Of a DNA stretch of 58,514 nucleotides, positions 28,219 to 37,933 are shown piece after piece (position 1 is the stretch's first letter; each line of letters starts with the position of its first letter). The DNA comes from Boseongicola sp. SB0665_bin_10. GTDB taxonomy: Bacteria > Pseudomonadota > Alphaproteobacteria > Rhodobacterales > Rhodobacteraceae. The DNA is taken from NCBI GenBank assembly GCA_009838075.1, contig VXSG01000016.1, forward strand, positions 1 through 58,514. Direction: 5' to 3'. The position numbers and the translations under genes were made by a program. Under the pieces are notes generated by a model. It made no database searches and was not told where the DNA came from. It was given only the letters and a program-made list of their open reading frames with translations.

Positions 28219-30219
28219 ATGTTCAGCAAGATCTTGATCGCCAATCGTGGCGAAATCGCGTGCCGTGTCATCAAGACGGCACGCAGGATGGGAATCCCCA
28301 CTGTCGCCATACATTCCGATGCCGACAGCGGTGCGCTGCATGTCGCGATGGCGGACGAAGCCGTGAACGTCGGCCCCCCGCCGGCCAGCGAGTCCTATAT
28401 CAACATCGAACGGGTCATGGACGCGATTCGCCAGACGGGTGCGGAAGCCGTGCATCCCGGATACGGGTTCCTCTCGGAGAACCCGAAATTTGCGGATGCG
28501 CTCGATGCGGCCAGAGTCGCGTTCATCGGGCCGCCCAAGCCCGCAATCGAGGCGATGGGTGACAAGATCACGTCCAAGAAGGTGGCGCTGGAGGCGGGCG
28601 TGTCCACCGTGCCGGGTTACATGGGGATCATCGAGGACGCGGACGAGGCGGTGCGGATCAGCGGAGAGATCGGCTACCCCGTGATGATCAAGGCCAGCGC
28701 GGGCGGAGGCGGCAAGGGCATGCGGATTGCCTGGAATGACGACGAGGCGCGCGAGGGATTCCAGTCATCCAGGAACGAGGCGGTCTCAAGCTTTGGCGAC
28801 GACCGCATCTTCATCGAGAAGTTCGTCACCGAGCCGCGCCATATCGAGATACAGGTGCTGGCGGATTCGTTCGGCAACACGATCCACCTGAACGAACGCG
28901 AATGCTCGATCCAGCGCCGGAACCAGAAGGTTGTCGAGGAGGCTCCGTCCCCCTTTCTGGATGATGCGACACGAAAGGCCATGGGCGAACAGGCCTGCGC
29001 GCTTGCAGCCGCCGTGGGATACTCAAGTGCCGGAACGGTCGAGTTCATCGTCGACGGCAACAGGAACTTCTACTTCCTCGAAATGAACACCCGGCTCCAG
29101 GTCGAGCATCCCGTGACCGAACTCGTTACCGGCATAGACCTGGTCGAGCAGATGATTCGCGTGGCCGCCGGCGAGAAGCTGGCGCTGGCCCAGTCGGACA
29201 TCGGCATCAACGGATGGGCGATCGAAAGCCGGCTCTATGCCGAAGACCCCTACCGTGGCTTCCTTCCGTCGATCGGACGCCTGACGCGCTACCGTCCTCC
29301 GGCGGAGATCGTCGGCGAGACCGCTGCGGTCAGGAACGATACAGGCGTGTTCGAGGGCGGCGAAATCTCGATGCACTACGACCCGATGATCGCCAAGCTT
29401 TGTACCTGGGCGCCTGACCGCGCGTCGGCCCTGAACGAAATGCGGCGGGCGCTCGACGCGTTTGAACTGGAAGGCATTGGCCACAATATCCCCTTCCTCT
29501 CCGCGGTCATGGACCATCCGAGGTTTGTCTCGGGCGACATGACGACGGCGTTCATTGCGGACGAATTCCCGGACGGATTTGACGGCGTGGAACTGGACAA
29601 GGCAACCCTTCGGCAAATCGTCGCCGCGTCCGCAGCAATGCATCGCGTTGCGGAGATTCGCCGGACCCGCATATCGGGACGCATGGACAACCATGCCCGT
29701 CACGTGGGCCGCGACTGGGTGATTTCGCTGCAGGGCGTGTCCGTTCCGGTCAGGATCAAGGCGGATCGCGACGGTGCGGATGTGCGGTTCGAGAACGACC
29801 AGGTGATGCGCGTCGAAAGCGATTGGCTTCCCGGCCGGCAGCTTGCAAGGCTGGCCGTGGATGGTGAAGAGCTCATTCTCAAGGTCGAAAGCCGCAGCCA
29901 GGGATTTCGGATCCGGTATCGCGGGGCCGACCTGGTCGTGACGCTGAGAACCCCGCGTCAGGACGAATTGGCGGCACGGATGCCGCAGAAGACGCCTCCG
30001 GACACCTCGAAGCTGTTGCTTTGCCCGATGCCGGGACTGGTCGTGAAGATCGACGTGAAAGAGGGTCAGGCGGTCCAGGAAGGCCAGGCGCTCTGCACGA
30101 TCGAGGCGATGAAGATGGAGAACATCCTTCGCGCCGAGAGAAAGGGCGTTGTGGCCAGGATCAATGCGGGCGAAGGCGACAGCCTGGCGGTTGACGAAGT
30201 CATCCTGGAGTTCGAGTGA
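28219..30219 (+). CDS. pccA: Propionyl-CoA carboxylase alpha chain (biotin carboxylase and biotin carrier)
   Basis: 666-residue subunit. Biotin carboxylase domain (about 1-450): FSKILIANRGEIACRVIKTA at the start, the ATP-grasp glycine loop KASAGGGGKGM, and FLEMNTRLQVEHPVTE with the catalytic residues. A middle BT-type domain contacts PccB. The biotinyl carrier domain ends the chain with EAMKMEN, Lys632 being the biotin site. Uses ATP and bicarbonate to load biotin. ATG 28219 follows GGAGGGAG. Together with PccB and the mutase it routes propionyl-CoA to succinyl-CoA. Confidence 0.97.
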   Translation: MFSKILIANRGEIACRVIKTARRMGIPTVAIHSDADSGALHVAMADEAVNVGPPPASESYINIERVMDAIRQTGAEAVHPGYGFLSENPKFADALDAARVAFIGPPKPAIEAMGDKITSKKVALEAGVSTVPGYMGIIEDADEAVRISGEIGYPVMIKASAGGGGKGMRIAWNDDEAREGFQSSRNEAVSSFGDDRIFIEKFVTEPRHIEIQVLADSFGNTIHLNERECSIQRRNQKVVEEAPSPFLDDATRKAMGEQACALAAAVGYSSAGTVEFIVDGNRNFYFLEMNTRLQVEHPVTELVTGIDLVEQMIRVAAGEKLALAQSDIGINGWAIESRLYAEDPYRGFLPSIGRLTRYRPPAEIVGETAAVRNDTGVFEGGEISMHYDPMIAKLCTWAPDRASALNEMRRALDAFELEGIGHNIPFLSAVMDHPRFVSGDMTTAFIADEFPDGFDGVELDKATLRQIVAASAAMHRVAEIRRTRISGRMDNHARHVGRDWVISLQGVSVPVRIKADRDGADVRFENDQVMRVESDWLPGRQLARLAVDGEELILKVESRSQGFRIRYRGADLVVTLRTPRQDELAARMPQKTPPDTSKLLLCPMPGLVVKIDVKEGQAVQEGQALCTIEAMKMENILRAERKGVVARINAGEGDSLAVDEVILEFE

Positions 30220-30322
30220 TGCGACCTGAACTCCCGCGCCCCTTCGATGCTTCAGCGCCAGGCTGGCACAATGGCGAATCCCTCTGCAAGGGCGTTCGTG
30301 CGGCACCGGCCTGCGCCGCGGG

Positions 30323-30811
30323 TCAGCCGCCATCGAGGGCGTCGCGCAGTTCCTGCTTGCGAATCGGGAGGTTGTCTATTGAGCGCGTTATCTCGCGAAC
30401 GTCGCGCGGGAACGGTTTCCGCAGGATGACACGACCGTCCTTGCTGACGACGATCAGCATGAAACCGCGCGGGCGGAACTCGCGCCGGATGTCAGTCCCG
30501 TCGGCGGGTGCCGAATCGGCAATCAGGACGACATCCCGCTTCACGAGCTCGTCGATGCGTGCGGCCAAGAGCTCCATCTGCGTGCGGAAGGCCGGATCCT
30601 GCGGCGCGTCGGAGAAGACGATCAGTGGCCGCGCGACCCACTTGAACCTGTCCAGATCGATGTCCTGCGCGTCGAAGACGGCAGAGGGATCGGCCTGCCA
30701 TGCGCTCACGGCCGATTCCGCCGATTCGCCGGCATCCGTCGCCGCAACCGTGCACGGCGCAAGGCTCGCCAGCAAGACTGCAAGAATTGCCGGTGTGATG
30801 CGTGATGTCAT
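30323..30811 (-). CDS. Exported DUF4174 family protein
   Basis: 162 residues with a signal peptide (about 1-24, cleavage near VAA). The mature part, from FDAQDIDLDRFKWVARPLIV through FSDAPQDPAFRTQM, then FMLIVVSKDGRVILRKPFP, is the DUF4174 pattern, a thioredoxin-like fold without a CxxC. ATG 30811 has GGAGGTGG before it, a strong site. It is encoded against the direction of pccA and the mutase gene, within the methylmalonyl-CoA locus. This placement is seen in related bacteria (from memory). Function unknown. Probably periplasmic. Confidence 0.8.
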   Translation of the reverse strand: MTSRITPAILAVLLASLAPCTVAATDAGESAESAVSAWQADPSAVFDAQDIDLDRFKWVARPLIVFSDAPQDPAFRTQMELLAARIDELVKRDVVLIADSAPADGTDIRREFRPRGFMLIVVSKDGRVILRKPFPRDVREITRSIDNLPIRKQELRDALDGG

Positions 30812-30895
30812 GCCACCTCCATATGCCCCGAATATATGCCGATTTCGCAGGAATCGAAGGGGTCTTGAGGAAACCTGGCCAAACGGGGGTCCGCG

Positions 30896-33013
30896 ATGAA
30901 CGACTGGAAGGAACTTGCCGAGAAGGAACTTCGCGGCAGGAGCGTCAAGGAAATCGAGCGCGAGACACTGGAAGGCATTCGCGTAAAGCCGCTCTACACC
31001 GCGGAGGATGCCAAGGGTCTCTCTCACATGGATGGCCTGCCTGGATTCCCTCCGTTCACGCGGGGCGTGCGGGCAACAATGTATGCAGGTCGGCCATGGA
31101 CCATCAGGCAGTATGCCGGTTTCTCGACTGCCGAGGAAAGCAACGCATTCTATCGGCGCAACCTCGCGGCGGGGCAGCAGGGCGTCAGCGTCGCGTTCGA
31201 CCTGGCGACGCACCGTGGATATGACAGCGATCATCCGCGCGTCCTGGGCGACGTCGGCAAGGCCGGCGTCGCGATCGACAGCGTCGAAGACATGAAGATC
31301 CTCTTTGACGGCATTCCGCTGGACCAGGTCAGCGTGTCAATGACAATGAACGGTGCCGTGATTCCCGTGCTGGCGAATTTCATCGTGACGGGAGAGGAGC
31401 AGGGGCACGAGAAGTCGGTGCTTGCCGGCACGATTCAGAACGACATCCTGAAGGAGTTCATGGTGCGGAACACCTATGTCTATCCGCCCGAGCCCTCGAT
31501 GCGGATTGTCGGCGACATCATTCAGTATGCTTCCGAGAGCATGCCGAAATTCAACTCGATCTCGATTTCCGGATATCACATGCAGGAGGCGGGCGCGAAC
31601 CTCGTGCAGGAGCTTGCCTACACGCTTGCGAACGGGCGCGAGTATTGCCGTGCGGCGATCGCGCGCGGCATGAATGTGGACACGTTCGCCGGGCGACTCA
31701 GCTTCTTCTTCGCCATTGGCATGAATTTCTTCATGGAGGTTGCAAAGCTCCGTGCCGCCAGGCTGCTGTGGAGCCGGGTCATGGACGAGTTCGAGCCACG
31801 CCATCCTCGCTCCAGGATGTTGCGGACGCATTGCCAGACCTCGGGCGTGAGCCTCCAGGAACAAGATCCCTACAATAACGTGATACGGACGGCCTATGAG
31901 GCAATGAGTGCGGTCCTGGGCGGTACGCAGTCACTGCACACGAACGCGCTCGACGAGGCGATTGCGCTGCCAACCGATTCTTCCGCACGGATCGCGAGGA
32001 ACACGCAGCTGATTTTGCAGGAGGAGACCGGGATCGCGGATGTCGTCGATCCGCTGGCCGGCTCGTATTATGTCGAAGCCCTCACTGCCCAGTTGGCCGA
32101 GAAGGCCTGGGAGCTCATGGAGGAAATCGAGGAATTGGGCGGCATGACCAAGGCGGTTGCCACGGGCATGCCGAAGCTGCGAATCGAGGAAACCGCGGCA
32201 AGGCGCCAGGCGATGATCGATCGCGGCGACGAGGTGATCGTCGGAGTCAACAAGTACGAGACGGTGGAAAGGGACGAGATCGACATTCTCGAGATCGACA
32301 ACGAGGAGGTGCGCGAGGCCCAGGTCGCGCGGCTCGGAAGGGTGCGGGAACACCGTGATCCTGCTGCCTGCCAAGCAGCGCTTGCAGAACTTGAGCAGGC
32401 CGCGCGCGAGGATGGAAACCTGCTGCTCGCGGCCGTCGAGGCGGCTCGCGCGCGGGCCACGGTGGGAGAGATAAGCATGGCGATGGAAAAGGTGTTCGGT
32501 CGTCATCGTGCCGAGATCAGGACGCTCGCGGGAGTGTATGGGGCCGCGTACGAGGGCGATGAAGGGTTTGACGCGATCCAGAGGGAAGTGGCGTTGTTCG
32601 AGGAGGATGAGGGACGTCGCCCGCGCATGCTGGTTGTCAAGCTGGGACAGGATGGCCATGACCGGGGGGCGAAGGTGATTGCCACGGCCTTTGCGGACAT
32701 CGGGTTCGACGTGGATGTCGGGCCGCTGTTCCAGACACCGGAAGAGGCCGCGCAGGACGCGGTCGACAACGACGTCCATGTGGTGGGGATTTCCTCGCAG
32801 GCGGCCGGGCACAAGACGCTCGCGCCAAGATTGATCAAGGCGCTCAACGAGCGGGATGCAAAGGAAATACTGGTGATTTGCGGTGGCGTGATTCCGCAGC
32901 AGGATTACGGGTTTCTCAAGGAAGCGGGCGTCAAGGCGGTCTTTGGTCCCGGCACGAACATTCCGGCAGCCGCGTCCGACATTGTCCGGCTCATTCGCGA
33001 GGCGCGAAGCTAG
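30896..33013 (+). CDS. scpA: Methylmalonyl-CoA mutase (single-chain, adenosylcobalamin-dependent)
   Basis: 705-residue mutase converting (R)-methylmalonyl-CoA to succinyl-CoA. The large N-terminal TIM barrel has [20 protein letters not shown], the CoA-binding opening, and [17 protein letters not shown]. The C-terminal cobalamin domain has the base-off motif DGHDRGAKV (His588 the cobalt ligand), later ISSQAAGH and ICGGVIP. Length and a single chain match the bacterial homodimer type (bhbA, mcmA or scpA). The third gene of the propionate route here, after pccB and pccA. The methylmalonyl-CoA epimerase is not seen. Confidence 0.97.
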   Translation: MNDWKELAEKELRGRSVKEIERETLEGIRVKPLYTAEDAKGLSHMDGLPGFPPFTRGVRATMYAGRPWTIRQYAGFSTAEESNAFYRRNLAAGQQGVSVAFDLATHRGYDSDHPRVLGDVGKAGVAIDSVEDMKILFDGIPLDQVSVSMTMNGAVIPVLANFIVTGEEQGHEKSVLAGTIQNDILKEFMVRNTYVYPPEPSMRIVGDIIQYASESMPKFNSISISGYHMQEAGANLVQELAYTLANGREYCRAAIARGMNVDTFAGRLSFFFAIGMNFFMEVAKLRAARLLWSRVMDEFEPRHPRSRMLRTHCQTSGVSLQEQDPYNNVIRTAYEAMSAVLGGTQSLHTNALDEAIALPTDSSARIARNTQLILQEETGIADVVDPLAGSYYVEALTAQLAEKAWELMEEIEELGGMTKAVATGMPKLRIEETAARRQAMIDRGDEVIVGVNKYETVERDEIDILEIDNEEVREAQVARLGRVREHRDPAACQAALAELEQAAREDGNLLLAAVEAARARATVGEISMAMEKVFGRHRAEIRTLAGVYGAAYEGDEGFDAIQREVALFEEDEGRRPRMLVVKLGQDGHDRGAKVIATAFADIGFDVDVGPLFQTPEEAAQDAVDNDVHVVGISSQAAGHKTLAPRLIKALNERDAKEILVICGGVIPQQDYGFLKEAGVKAVFGPGTNIPAAASDIVRLIREARS

Positions 33014-33137
33014 AGCCACGATTGCCTGGAAGCGCGTGGGATGACCATGGCAGCGGCCGTCAATCGGCTGGCGAGAGCCGGGCATGCATGAGGCAGTTTT
33101 CGCTTGCGGAGACGCCCCGCGTCCGCATCTTTCCACC

Positions 33138-33764
33138 ATGACGTTCTCTTTGGAACTCGACCACTTGGCGGTTGCCTGCCGTTCGATCGCGGAGGGCGTG
33201 TCGTTTGTCGAGAGCGCGCTTGGTGTCGGAATGTCACCGGGCGGCAAGCACGCTGCCATGGGAACGCACAACGCGCTCCTCTCGCTTGGGCCGGACGCGT
33301 ATCTTGAGGTCATTTCGGTGGATCCGGCGGCTTCACGGCCAGGCCGCAATCGCTGGTTCAATCTCGACAATCATGCCGGGCCGCCGCGGCTTGCAAACTG
33401 GGTCTGCCGCACGGACGACCTCGACGGGGCGCTTGATGCCGCCCCGGCAGGGACGGGAACACCCATGGCGCTGGCCCGTGGGGAACTTGCCTGGCGCATG
33501 GCCGTTGACGATACCGGGAAGCTCCCTTTTGACGGCGCGATGCCTGCACTCATCCAGTGGGACACGGACGCTCACCCATGCAAGACCCTGCCCGACGTCG
33601 GCCTGAGGCTCCGTTCGCTGGACGTGTTCCATCCTGAAGCGTCCGGTCTGCTCGAAGTCTTCCCGGCACTGAAGACGCTAGGATCCGTAACGGTTCGGCA
33701 CGGACCCGAAATGGGCCTTGTGGCGCGGATTTCGACGCCCGACGGAACGCGGGTGCTCCCATGA
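33138..33764 (+). CDS. Glyoxalase-like VOC superfamily protein
   Basis: 208 residues beginning MTFSLELDHLAVACRSIAEG, then AMGTHNALLSLGPDAYLEVI, the Glyoxalase_3-type pattern of VOC proteins. A metal site is plausible from the DH and the E of LEV, but the substrate is unknown. It is not the short methylmalonyl-CoA epimerase type, which is about 140 residues, although it follows the mutase gene. The last four bases overlap the next gene (ATGA), so the two are coupled. ATG 33138 is chosen over a start 18 codons upstream that lacks similarity. Confidence 0.85.
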   Translation: MTFSLELDHLAVACRSIAEGVSFVESALGVGMSPGGKHAAMGTHNALLSLGPDAYLEVISVDPAASRPGRNRWFNLDNHAGPPRLANWVCRTDDLDGALDAAPAGTGTPMALARGELAWRMAVDDTGKLPFDGAMPALIQWDTDAHPCKTLPDVGLRLRSLDVFHPEASGLLEVFPALKTLGSVTVRHGPEMGLVARISTPDGTRVLP

Positions 33765-34252
33765 TTATCCGGCCCGCGGTTGAAGGCGATGCCGGACGGC
33801 TTGCGGAGATCCAGAATCCGGTCATCCGGGACACTGCGATCACCTTCAATCCGGAGGAGCGGAGCGAGGCCGATATGCGAATCGCCGTTCGTGACCGTCC
33901 TTGCTTCCTCGTGGCGGAGGTTGGCGGGCGCGTGTTGGGATTTGCATGTTACGACCAGTTCAGGAAGGGGCCCGGATACGCGCGAACAGTCGAACACACC
34001 ATCGTCATTTCCGAAGAGGGACGGGGCCAAGGCATGGGGCGCGCCTTGATGGAAGCAATCGTGGAGCATGCACGCGATGCCGGAATCGGGTCGATCTGGG
34101 CGGGCGTAAGCGGCGAGAACCCGGCCGGAGTGGCGTTTCATGCAGGCCTCGGATTCGAGGAAGTCGCGCGACTGCCCAAGGTCGGATACAAGTTCGGCCG
34201 CTGGATGGATCTCGTGCTCTTGCGCAAGTGCCTTGACGAGGCCTGCCGCTGA
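33761..34252 (+). CDS. Phosphinothricin-acetyltransferase-like GNAT protein
   Basis: 163-residue GNAT enzyme. MIIRPAVEGDAGRLAEIQNP and IRDTAITFNPEERS match the Pat/YncA group, VEHTIVISEEGRGQGMGRAL is the acetyl-CoA loop, and ENPAGVAFHAGLGFEEVARL closes the fold. Family members acetylate phosphinothricin, methionine sulfone or other amino-group substrates; the physiological one cannot be read here. Start overlaps the VOC gene by ATGA. About 430 gene-free bases follow before ssb. Confidence 0.9.
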   Translation: MIIRPAVEGDAGRLAEIQNPVIRDTAITFNPEERSEADMRIAVRDRPCFLVAEVGGRVLGFACYDQFRKGPGYARTVEHTIVISEEGRGQGMGRALMEAIVEHARDAGIGSIWAGVSGENPAGVAFHAGLGFEEVARLPKVGYKFGRWMDLVLLRKCLDEACR

Positions 34253-34687
34253 TGGGCTGACCTCACACCAGGGCCCATCTTTGGCGGCGCTGCCGGGCGC
34301 CGATTGCGCTGGCAGCGAGGCAGGGGCCGACACCTGATCCATCGCCATGCGGGGTCGCTCGCAACTCAAGCCATGCCGGTTTCATGATCAAGGAGCCAAC
34401 GCGGCACTTTGCAAGAAATGATCAAACAGATGGATTTCTTCTTGCTTTGTTCCTATGATCTTGCTATGAATGGTCGCAACGCGCGGAAAAGACGAAATCC
34501 AAGTCGGATCATCGCGTTGGTTGACGTTTGCGTTCCTGGCTTCGTGCCATGCGGTTTCACGGCAACTTGGGCCGATTTGCGGGCGGCGGGCGCGGAAGTT
34601 GCGCTCGTTGCGGAATAATTCAAGTGTTAACCCTGCCGGGTGCGTGTATTGTCGCACGAAGGCAAGATTGAATTGGGGGGAAGTTAC
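34253..34687. other. Spacer upstream of ssb, locally AT-rich
   Basis: 435 bases without a supported gene. The part from about 34385 to 34520 is visibly richer in A and T than its surroundings and contains ATGATC repeats of no clear meaning. The ssb promoter and ribosome binding site (GGGGGAAG) lie at the right end. No GTTC-N7-GTTC box was found here. Confidence 0.4.
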
Positions 34688-35155
34688 ATGGCAGGTTCCG
34701 TGAACAAGGTCATTCTTGTGGGCAACTTGGGCCAGGATCCGGAAGTGCGCACGTTCCAGAACGGCGGGAAGGTCTGCAATCTTAGTGTTGCGACGTCCGA
34801 GACGTGGAAGGATCGCAACACGGGAGAGCGTCGCGAAAGGACTGAATGGCATCGGGTTGCAATTTTCAACGAAGGTCTTGTTCGCGTTGCTGAGCAGTAC
34901 CTGACCAAGGGATCGAAGGTTTATCTCGAGGGACAGCTCGAGACCCGGAAGTGGCAGGATCAGTCCGGAAACGACCGATACACGACAGAGGTCGTGCTGC
35001 GACCCTTCCGCAGTGAACTGACAATGTTGGACCGCCGGGGAGACCGAGGAAGTGTCGGTGGCCAGTACGACGATGCCCGTGCGGGACCGCCGCCTGCCGA
35101 CCAGGGCGGCCAGTATTCGGCAAGCCAGGATCTAGACGACGAAATTCCCTTCTAG
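34688..35155 (+). CDS. ssb: Single-stranded DNA-binding protein
   Basis: 155-residue SSB. The OB fold (about 1-110) begins [20 protein letters not shown], with [20 protein letters not shown] as the conserved wing, followed by a glycine and proline-rich linker, and the acidic tip DLDDEIPF that binds repair and replication partners. Homotetramers coat single-stranded DNA. ATG 34688 has GGGGGAAG upstream. A start 16 codons earlier is open but not supported. No neighbouring uvrA is seen, unlike in many relatives. Confidence 0.97.
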   Translation: MAGSVNKVILVGNLGQDPEVRTFQNGGKVCNLSVATSETWKDRNTGERRERTEWHRVAIFNEGLVRVAEQYLTKGSKVYLEGQLETRKWQDQSGNDRYTTEVVLRPFRSELTMLDRRGDRGSVGGQYDDARAGPPPADQGGQYSASQDLDDEIPF

Positions 35156-35397
35156 AAGGCTCTTGACGTGAATCGCTGACAGGGTCCTGCCTGGACGGGC
35201 GACGCGGCAAGCCGCGAATCCCTTGAAGGCGGAAGCAACCGCGCCATCCGCAAGCTGCGACCGACACAATGGCGGCTGCTGCTTTTTCAGGACGCCAAGT
35301 TGTTCAGGCCGCATCCGTCGCTGCGCGTTTGGCACTTTCCTGACAATGCCTGCATTGCCCGCAGTGCAGGGAATGTGCGCTACAATTTGGCGATGCC

Positions 35398-36312
35398 TCA
35401 CGCACGAGCGTGCCGGGTCTTCGGGTGCATGGAGCTCTCCAGCAGATTCTCGGACTGATGCAGCACGTGCTCGGCCTGTCCCACGATCAACGGGTCCGGC
35501 ACGCCTACGACCCTTGCGTCCTTGCCCGGGTATTCGAGACTGTTCAGGAAATGCTGCATGCAGGCGATCCTTGCCCTCTTCTTGTCGTTCGACTTGATGA
35601 TCGTCCACGGCGCATCGGCAGTGTCCGTGTAGAAGAACATGGCTTCCTTGGCCTCAGTGTAGTCGACCCATTTGCCGAGGCTTGCGCGGTCGACCGGTGA
35701 CAGCTTCCAACGCTTCAGCGGATCGGATTCGCGAGAATCGAAGCGGTTCTTTTGTTCGTCCCGGGTCACGGAAAACCAGTACTTGTAGAGCCGGATCCCT
35801 GATCGGACGAGCATGCGTTCCAGCTCCGGGGCCTCGCGCATGAACTCGAGATACTCGTTCGGAGAGCAAAAGCCCATGACGCGTTCCACGCCGGCGCGGT
35901 TGTACCAGGAGCGGTCATAGAACACCATTTCGCCAGCCGTCGGCAGGTGCTCGACATACCGCTGGAAGAACCACTGTCCCTTCTCGGTTTCCGTCGGCTT
36001 GTTCAATGCGACGACCCGTGCGGTCCTGGGGTTGAGGTGCTCCATGAACCGCTTTATCGTGCCTCCCTTGCCGGCGGCATCCCGACCTTCGAAGAGCAGG
36101 ACGAACTTCTGTCCCGTTTCCTGTGCCCAGATCTGCACCTTCAGCAACTCGGCCTGCAATTTTGCCTTGCGTCCCTCGTAAGAGCGGCGCGACAGCCGAT
36201 CAGAATAAGGGTACCTTTCGCGCTCGAACGCGTCGCGGACTTCCTCGATTGTCTTCGGACTGGAACTCGCTGCGCCCTTGCCGTCGTTTGTCCTTGCGGA
36301 GTCGGATGCCAT
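35398..36312 (-). CDS. ppk2: Polyphosphate kinase 2
   Basis: 304-residue PPK2-family kinase that uses polyphosphate to phosphorylate nucleoside diphosphates or monophosphates, or runs in reverse. Walker A is FEGRDAAGKGGTIKRF, Walker B is VFYDRSWYNRAGVERVMGF, and KYWFSVTRDEQKNRFDSR follows. The single-domain length fits class I PPK2. ATG 36312 is chosen over a start six codons upstream. Polyphosphate links it to phosphate and energy storage. It stands alone between ssb and gap. Confidence 0.93.
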   Translation of the reverse strand: MASDSARTNDGKGAASSSPKTIEEVRDAFERERYPYSDRLSRRSYEGRKAKLQAELLKVQIWAQETGQKFVLLFEGRDAAGKGGTIKRFMEHLNPRTARVVALNKPTETEKGQWFFQRYVEHLPTAGEMVFYDRSWYNRAGVERVMGFCSPNEYLEFMREAPELERMLVRSGIRLYKYWFSVTRDEQKNRFDSRESDPLKRWKLSPVDRASLGKWVDYTEAKEAMFFYTDTADAPWTIIKSNDKKRARIACMQHFLNSLEYPGKDARVVGVPDPLIVGQAEHVLHQSENLLESSMHPKTRHARA

Positions 36313-36606
36313 GAGATGTCTCCTGTGCACCCCAATTCACGTGAGCGCGCCGCCGATTGAACCAGACGGCGTGGTGCGGTTCAAGGTCTCTGCCTGGGTT
36401 CGATCCGGGAACTGCAATGGCGACGGCACTGCAAGCGTCTCTTCGAAGGGTCCATTGCGGTCCAAGCGTCCGGCAACGCGGGTTGGGCCGGCGCCGGTGG
36501 GTTCGGGCCCGGCATGGCGCGGGACAGGCGGCAGCCGCGAGTGCCGCAAGACTTCAGGAACACTTGCCTCTTGGCCGGCGAGTCCGTTTCCCCGCCGCTT
36601 GGCAAC

Positions 36607-37611
36607 TCACTTGATGAGGTTTCCCATGACCACGGCCGTGTCGCACATGCGGTTCGAGAATCCCCACTCGTTGTCATACCAGGTGAGAATCCTCACCATG
36701 TTGCCGTCGATGACCTTGGTCTGGTCCATGTGAAAGATCGACGAATGCGGGTCGTGGTTGAAGTCGTTCGACACCAACGGCTCGTCCGTGTAGCCAAGAA
36801 CGCCTTTCAATGCTCCATCGGCCGCCCTGCGCACCGCGGCGTTCACCTCGTCCGCATCCGTGACGCGGGACGCCTCGAACACGAAGTCGACAACCGAGAC
36901 ATTGGGTGTGGGAACACGGATCGCGACGCCGTCAAGCTTGCCGTTGAGCTCGGGCAGGACCAGGCCGACGGCCTTGGCCGCCCCGGTCGAGGTCGGGATC
37001 ATGCTCAGCGCGGCGGCCCTGGCGCGATAGAGGTCCTTGTGCATCGTATCGAGCGTCGGCTGATCGCCCGTGTAGGAATGGATCGTGGTCATGAAGCCCT
37101 TGGAGATGCCGATCGCGTCATTCAGGACCTTGGCCACCGGTGAAAGGCAGTTCGTCGTGCAGGAGGCGTTGGAAACCACGATGTCATCCGAGGTCAGGGA
37201 GTCGTGGTTGACCCCATAGACGATCGTCTTGTCGACATTTGCCGCCGGTGCCGAAACCAGCACCCGGGACGATCCGTTTTTCAGATGCGCCTCGCACTTT
37301 TCCTTCGAAGCGAAGATGCCGGTGCACTCCAGCACGACGTCGACATGCTTCCATGGCAGTTCGGAAGGGTCGCGAATTGCCGTGACCGCGATGGGGCCGC
37401 GGCCCACGTCAATCGTGGAGTCGCCGCTCTTGACTGCGGCCGGAAACCGCCCGTGAACCGAATCATACCTGAGCAGGTGCGCATTGGTTTCGACCGGTCC
37501 CAGATCGTTGACCGCCACGACTTCGATGTCGGTTCGCCCGCTTTCAATGACAGCGCGCAGGACGTTGCGTCCGATACGGCCAAACCCGTTGATTGCCACG
37601 CTTACAGCCAA
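36607..37611 (-). CDS. gap: Glyceraldehyde-3-phosphate dehydrogenase
   Basis: 334-residue NAD-type GAPDH of glycolysis and gluconeogenesis. AVSVAINGFGRIGRNVLRAV is the nucleotide-binding start, the catalytic cysteine sits in NASCTTNCLSPVAK, and WYDNEWGFSNRM is the C-terminal signature. The start is a TTG at 37611: GAGGAGAA precedes it by four bases and the family sequence begins there (TTG GCT GTA). Upstream in-frame codons have no similarity. No tkt or pgk is adjacent. NAD versus NADP preference cannot be decided with confidence. Confidence 0.95.
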   Translation of the reverse strand: MAVSVAINGFGRIGRNVLRAVIESGRTDIEVVAVNDLGPVETNAHLLRYDSVHGRFPAAVKSGDSTIDVGRGPIAVTAIRDPSELPWKHVDVVLECTGIFASKEKCEAHLKNGSSRVLVSAPAANVDKTIVYGVNHDSLTSDDIVVSNASCTTNCLSPVAKVLNDAIGISKGFMTTIHSYTGDQPTLDTMHKDLYRARAAALSMIPTSTGAAKAVGLVLPELNGKLDGVAIRVPTPNVSVVDFVFEASRVTDADEVNAAVRRAADGALKGVLGYTDEPLVSNDFNHDPHSSIFHMDQTKVIDGNMVRILTWYDNEWGFSNRMCDTAVVMGNLIK

Positions 37612-37933
37612 GTCGTTCTCCTCTCGTGATGCGACCGCGAATGTCCGGACCATGCCTCGGAAGTTGAGGCCCCGGAGCCGTCGTGCGCCGAATCTGCCGG
37701 GTCGTCGCGGTGAGTGCGGCATCGGCAGTTCTTCCGGCAACTGGGTGGCCCGGCTGGTCCGTGCGCACCTTATGGCAAGAAGTCATGCGCTGCAAAGGAG
37801 CAAGGGCTCCGCAAATCGGCGGGAGCGCTGGCAGCGTCGATCAGTGCTTCGCTGCAGCAGGCGAGACCCGGGATTCGGTCGCTGCGTCAGCAAGCCGAAA
37901 CAAGTTCGACTCCCGGGGCGCCATCATGCGCGT
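37612..37933. other. Spacer upstream of gap, downstream of mrp
   Basis: 322 bases without a supported gene on either strand. It should carry the gap promoter. No hairpin or operator stands out. Confidence 0.4.

Noticed and set aside
31931-33370. 479-codon minus-strand frame opposite the mutase
   Set aside because: Antisense shadow of methylmalonyl-CoA mutase.
33138-33764. Methylmalonyl-CoA epimerase beside the mutase
   Set aside because: It is a VOC protein, but its 208-residue length and the Glyoxalase_3-type pattern do not match the short epimerase.
34440-34470. Possible LexA box before ssb (GTTC CTATGAT CTTG)
   Set aside because: The second half-site is not GTTC; only one half-site matches.
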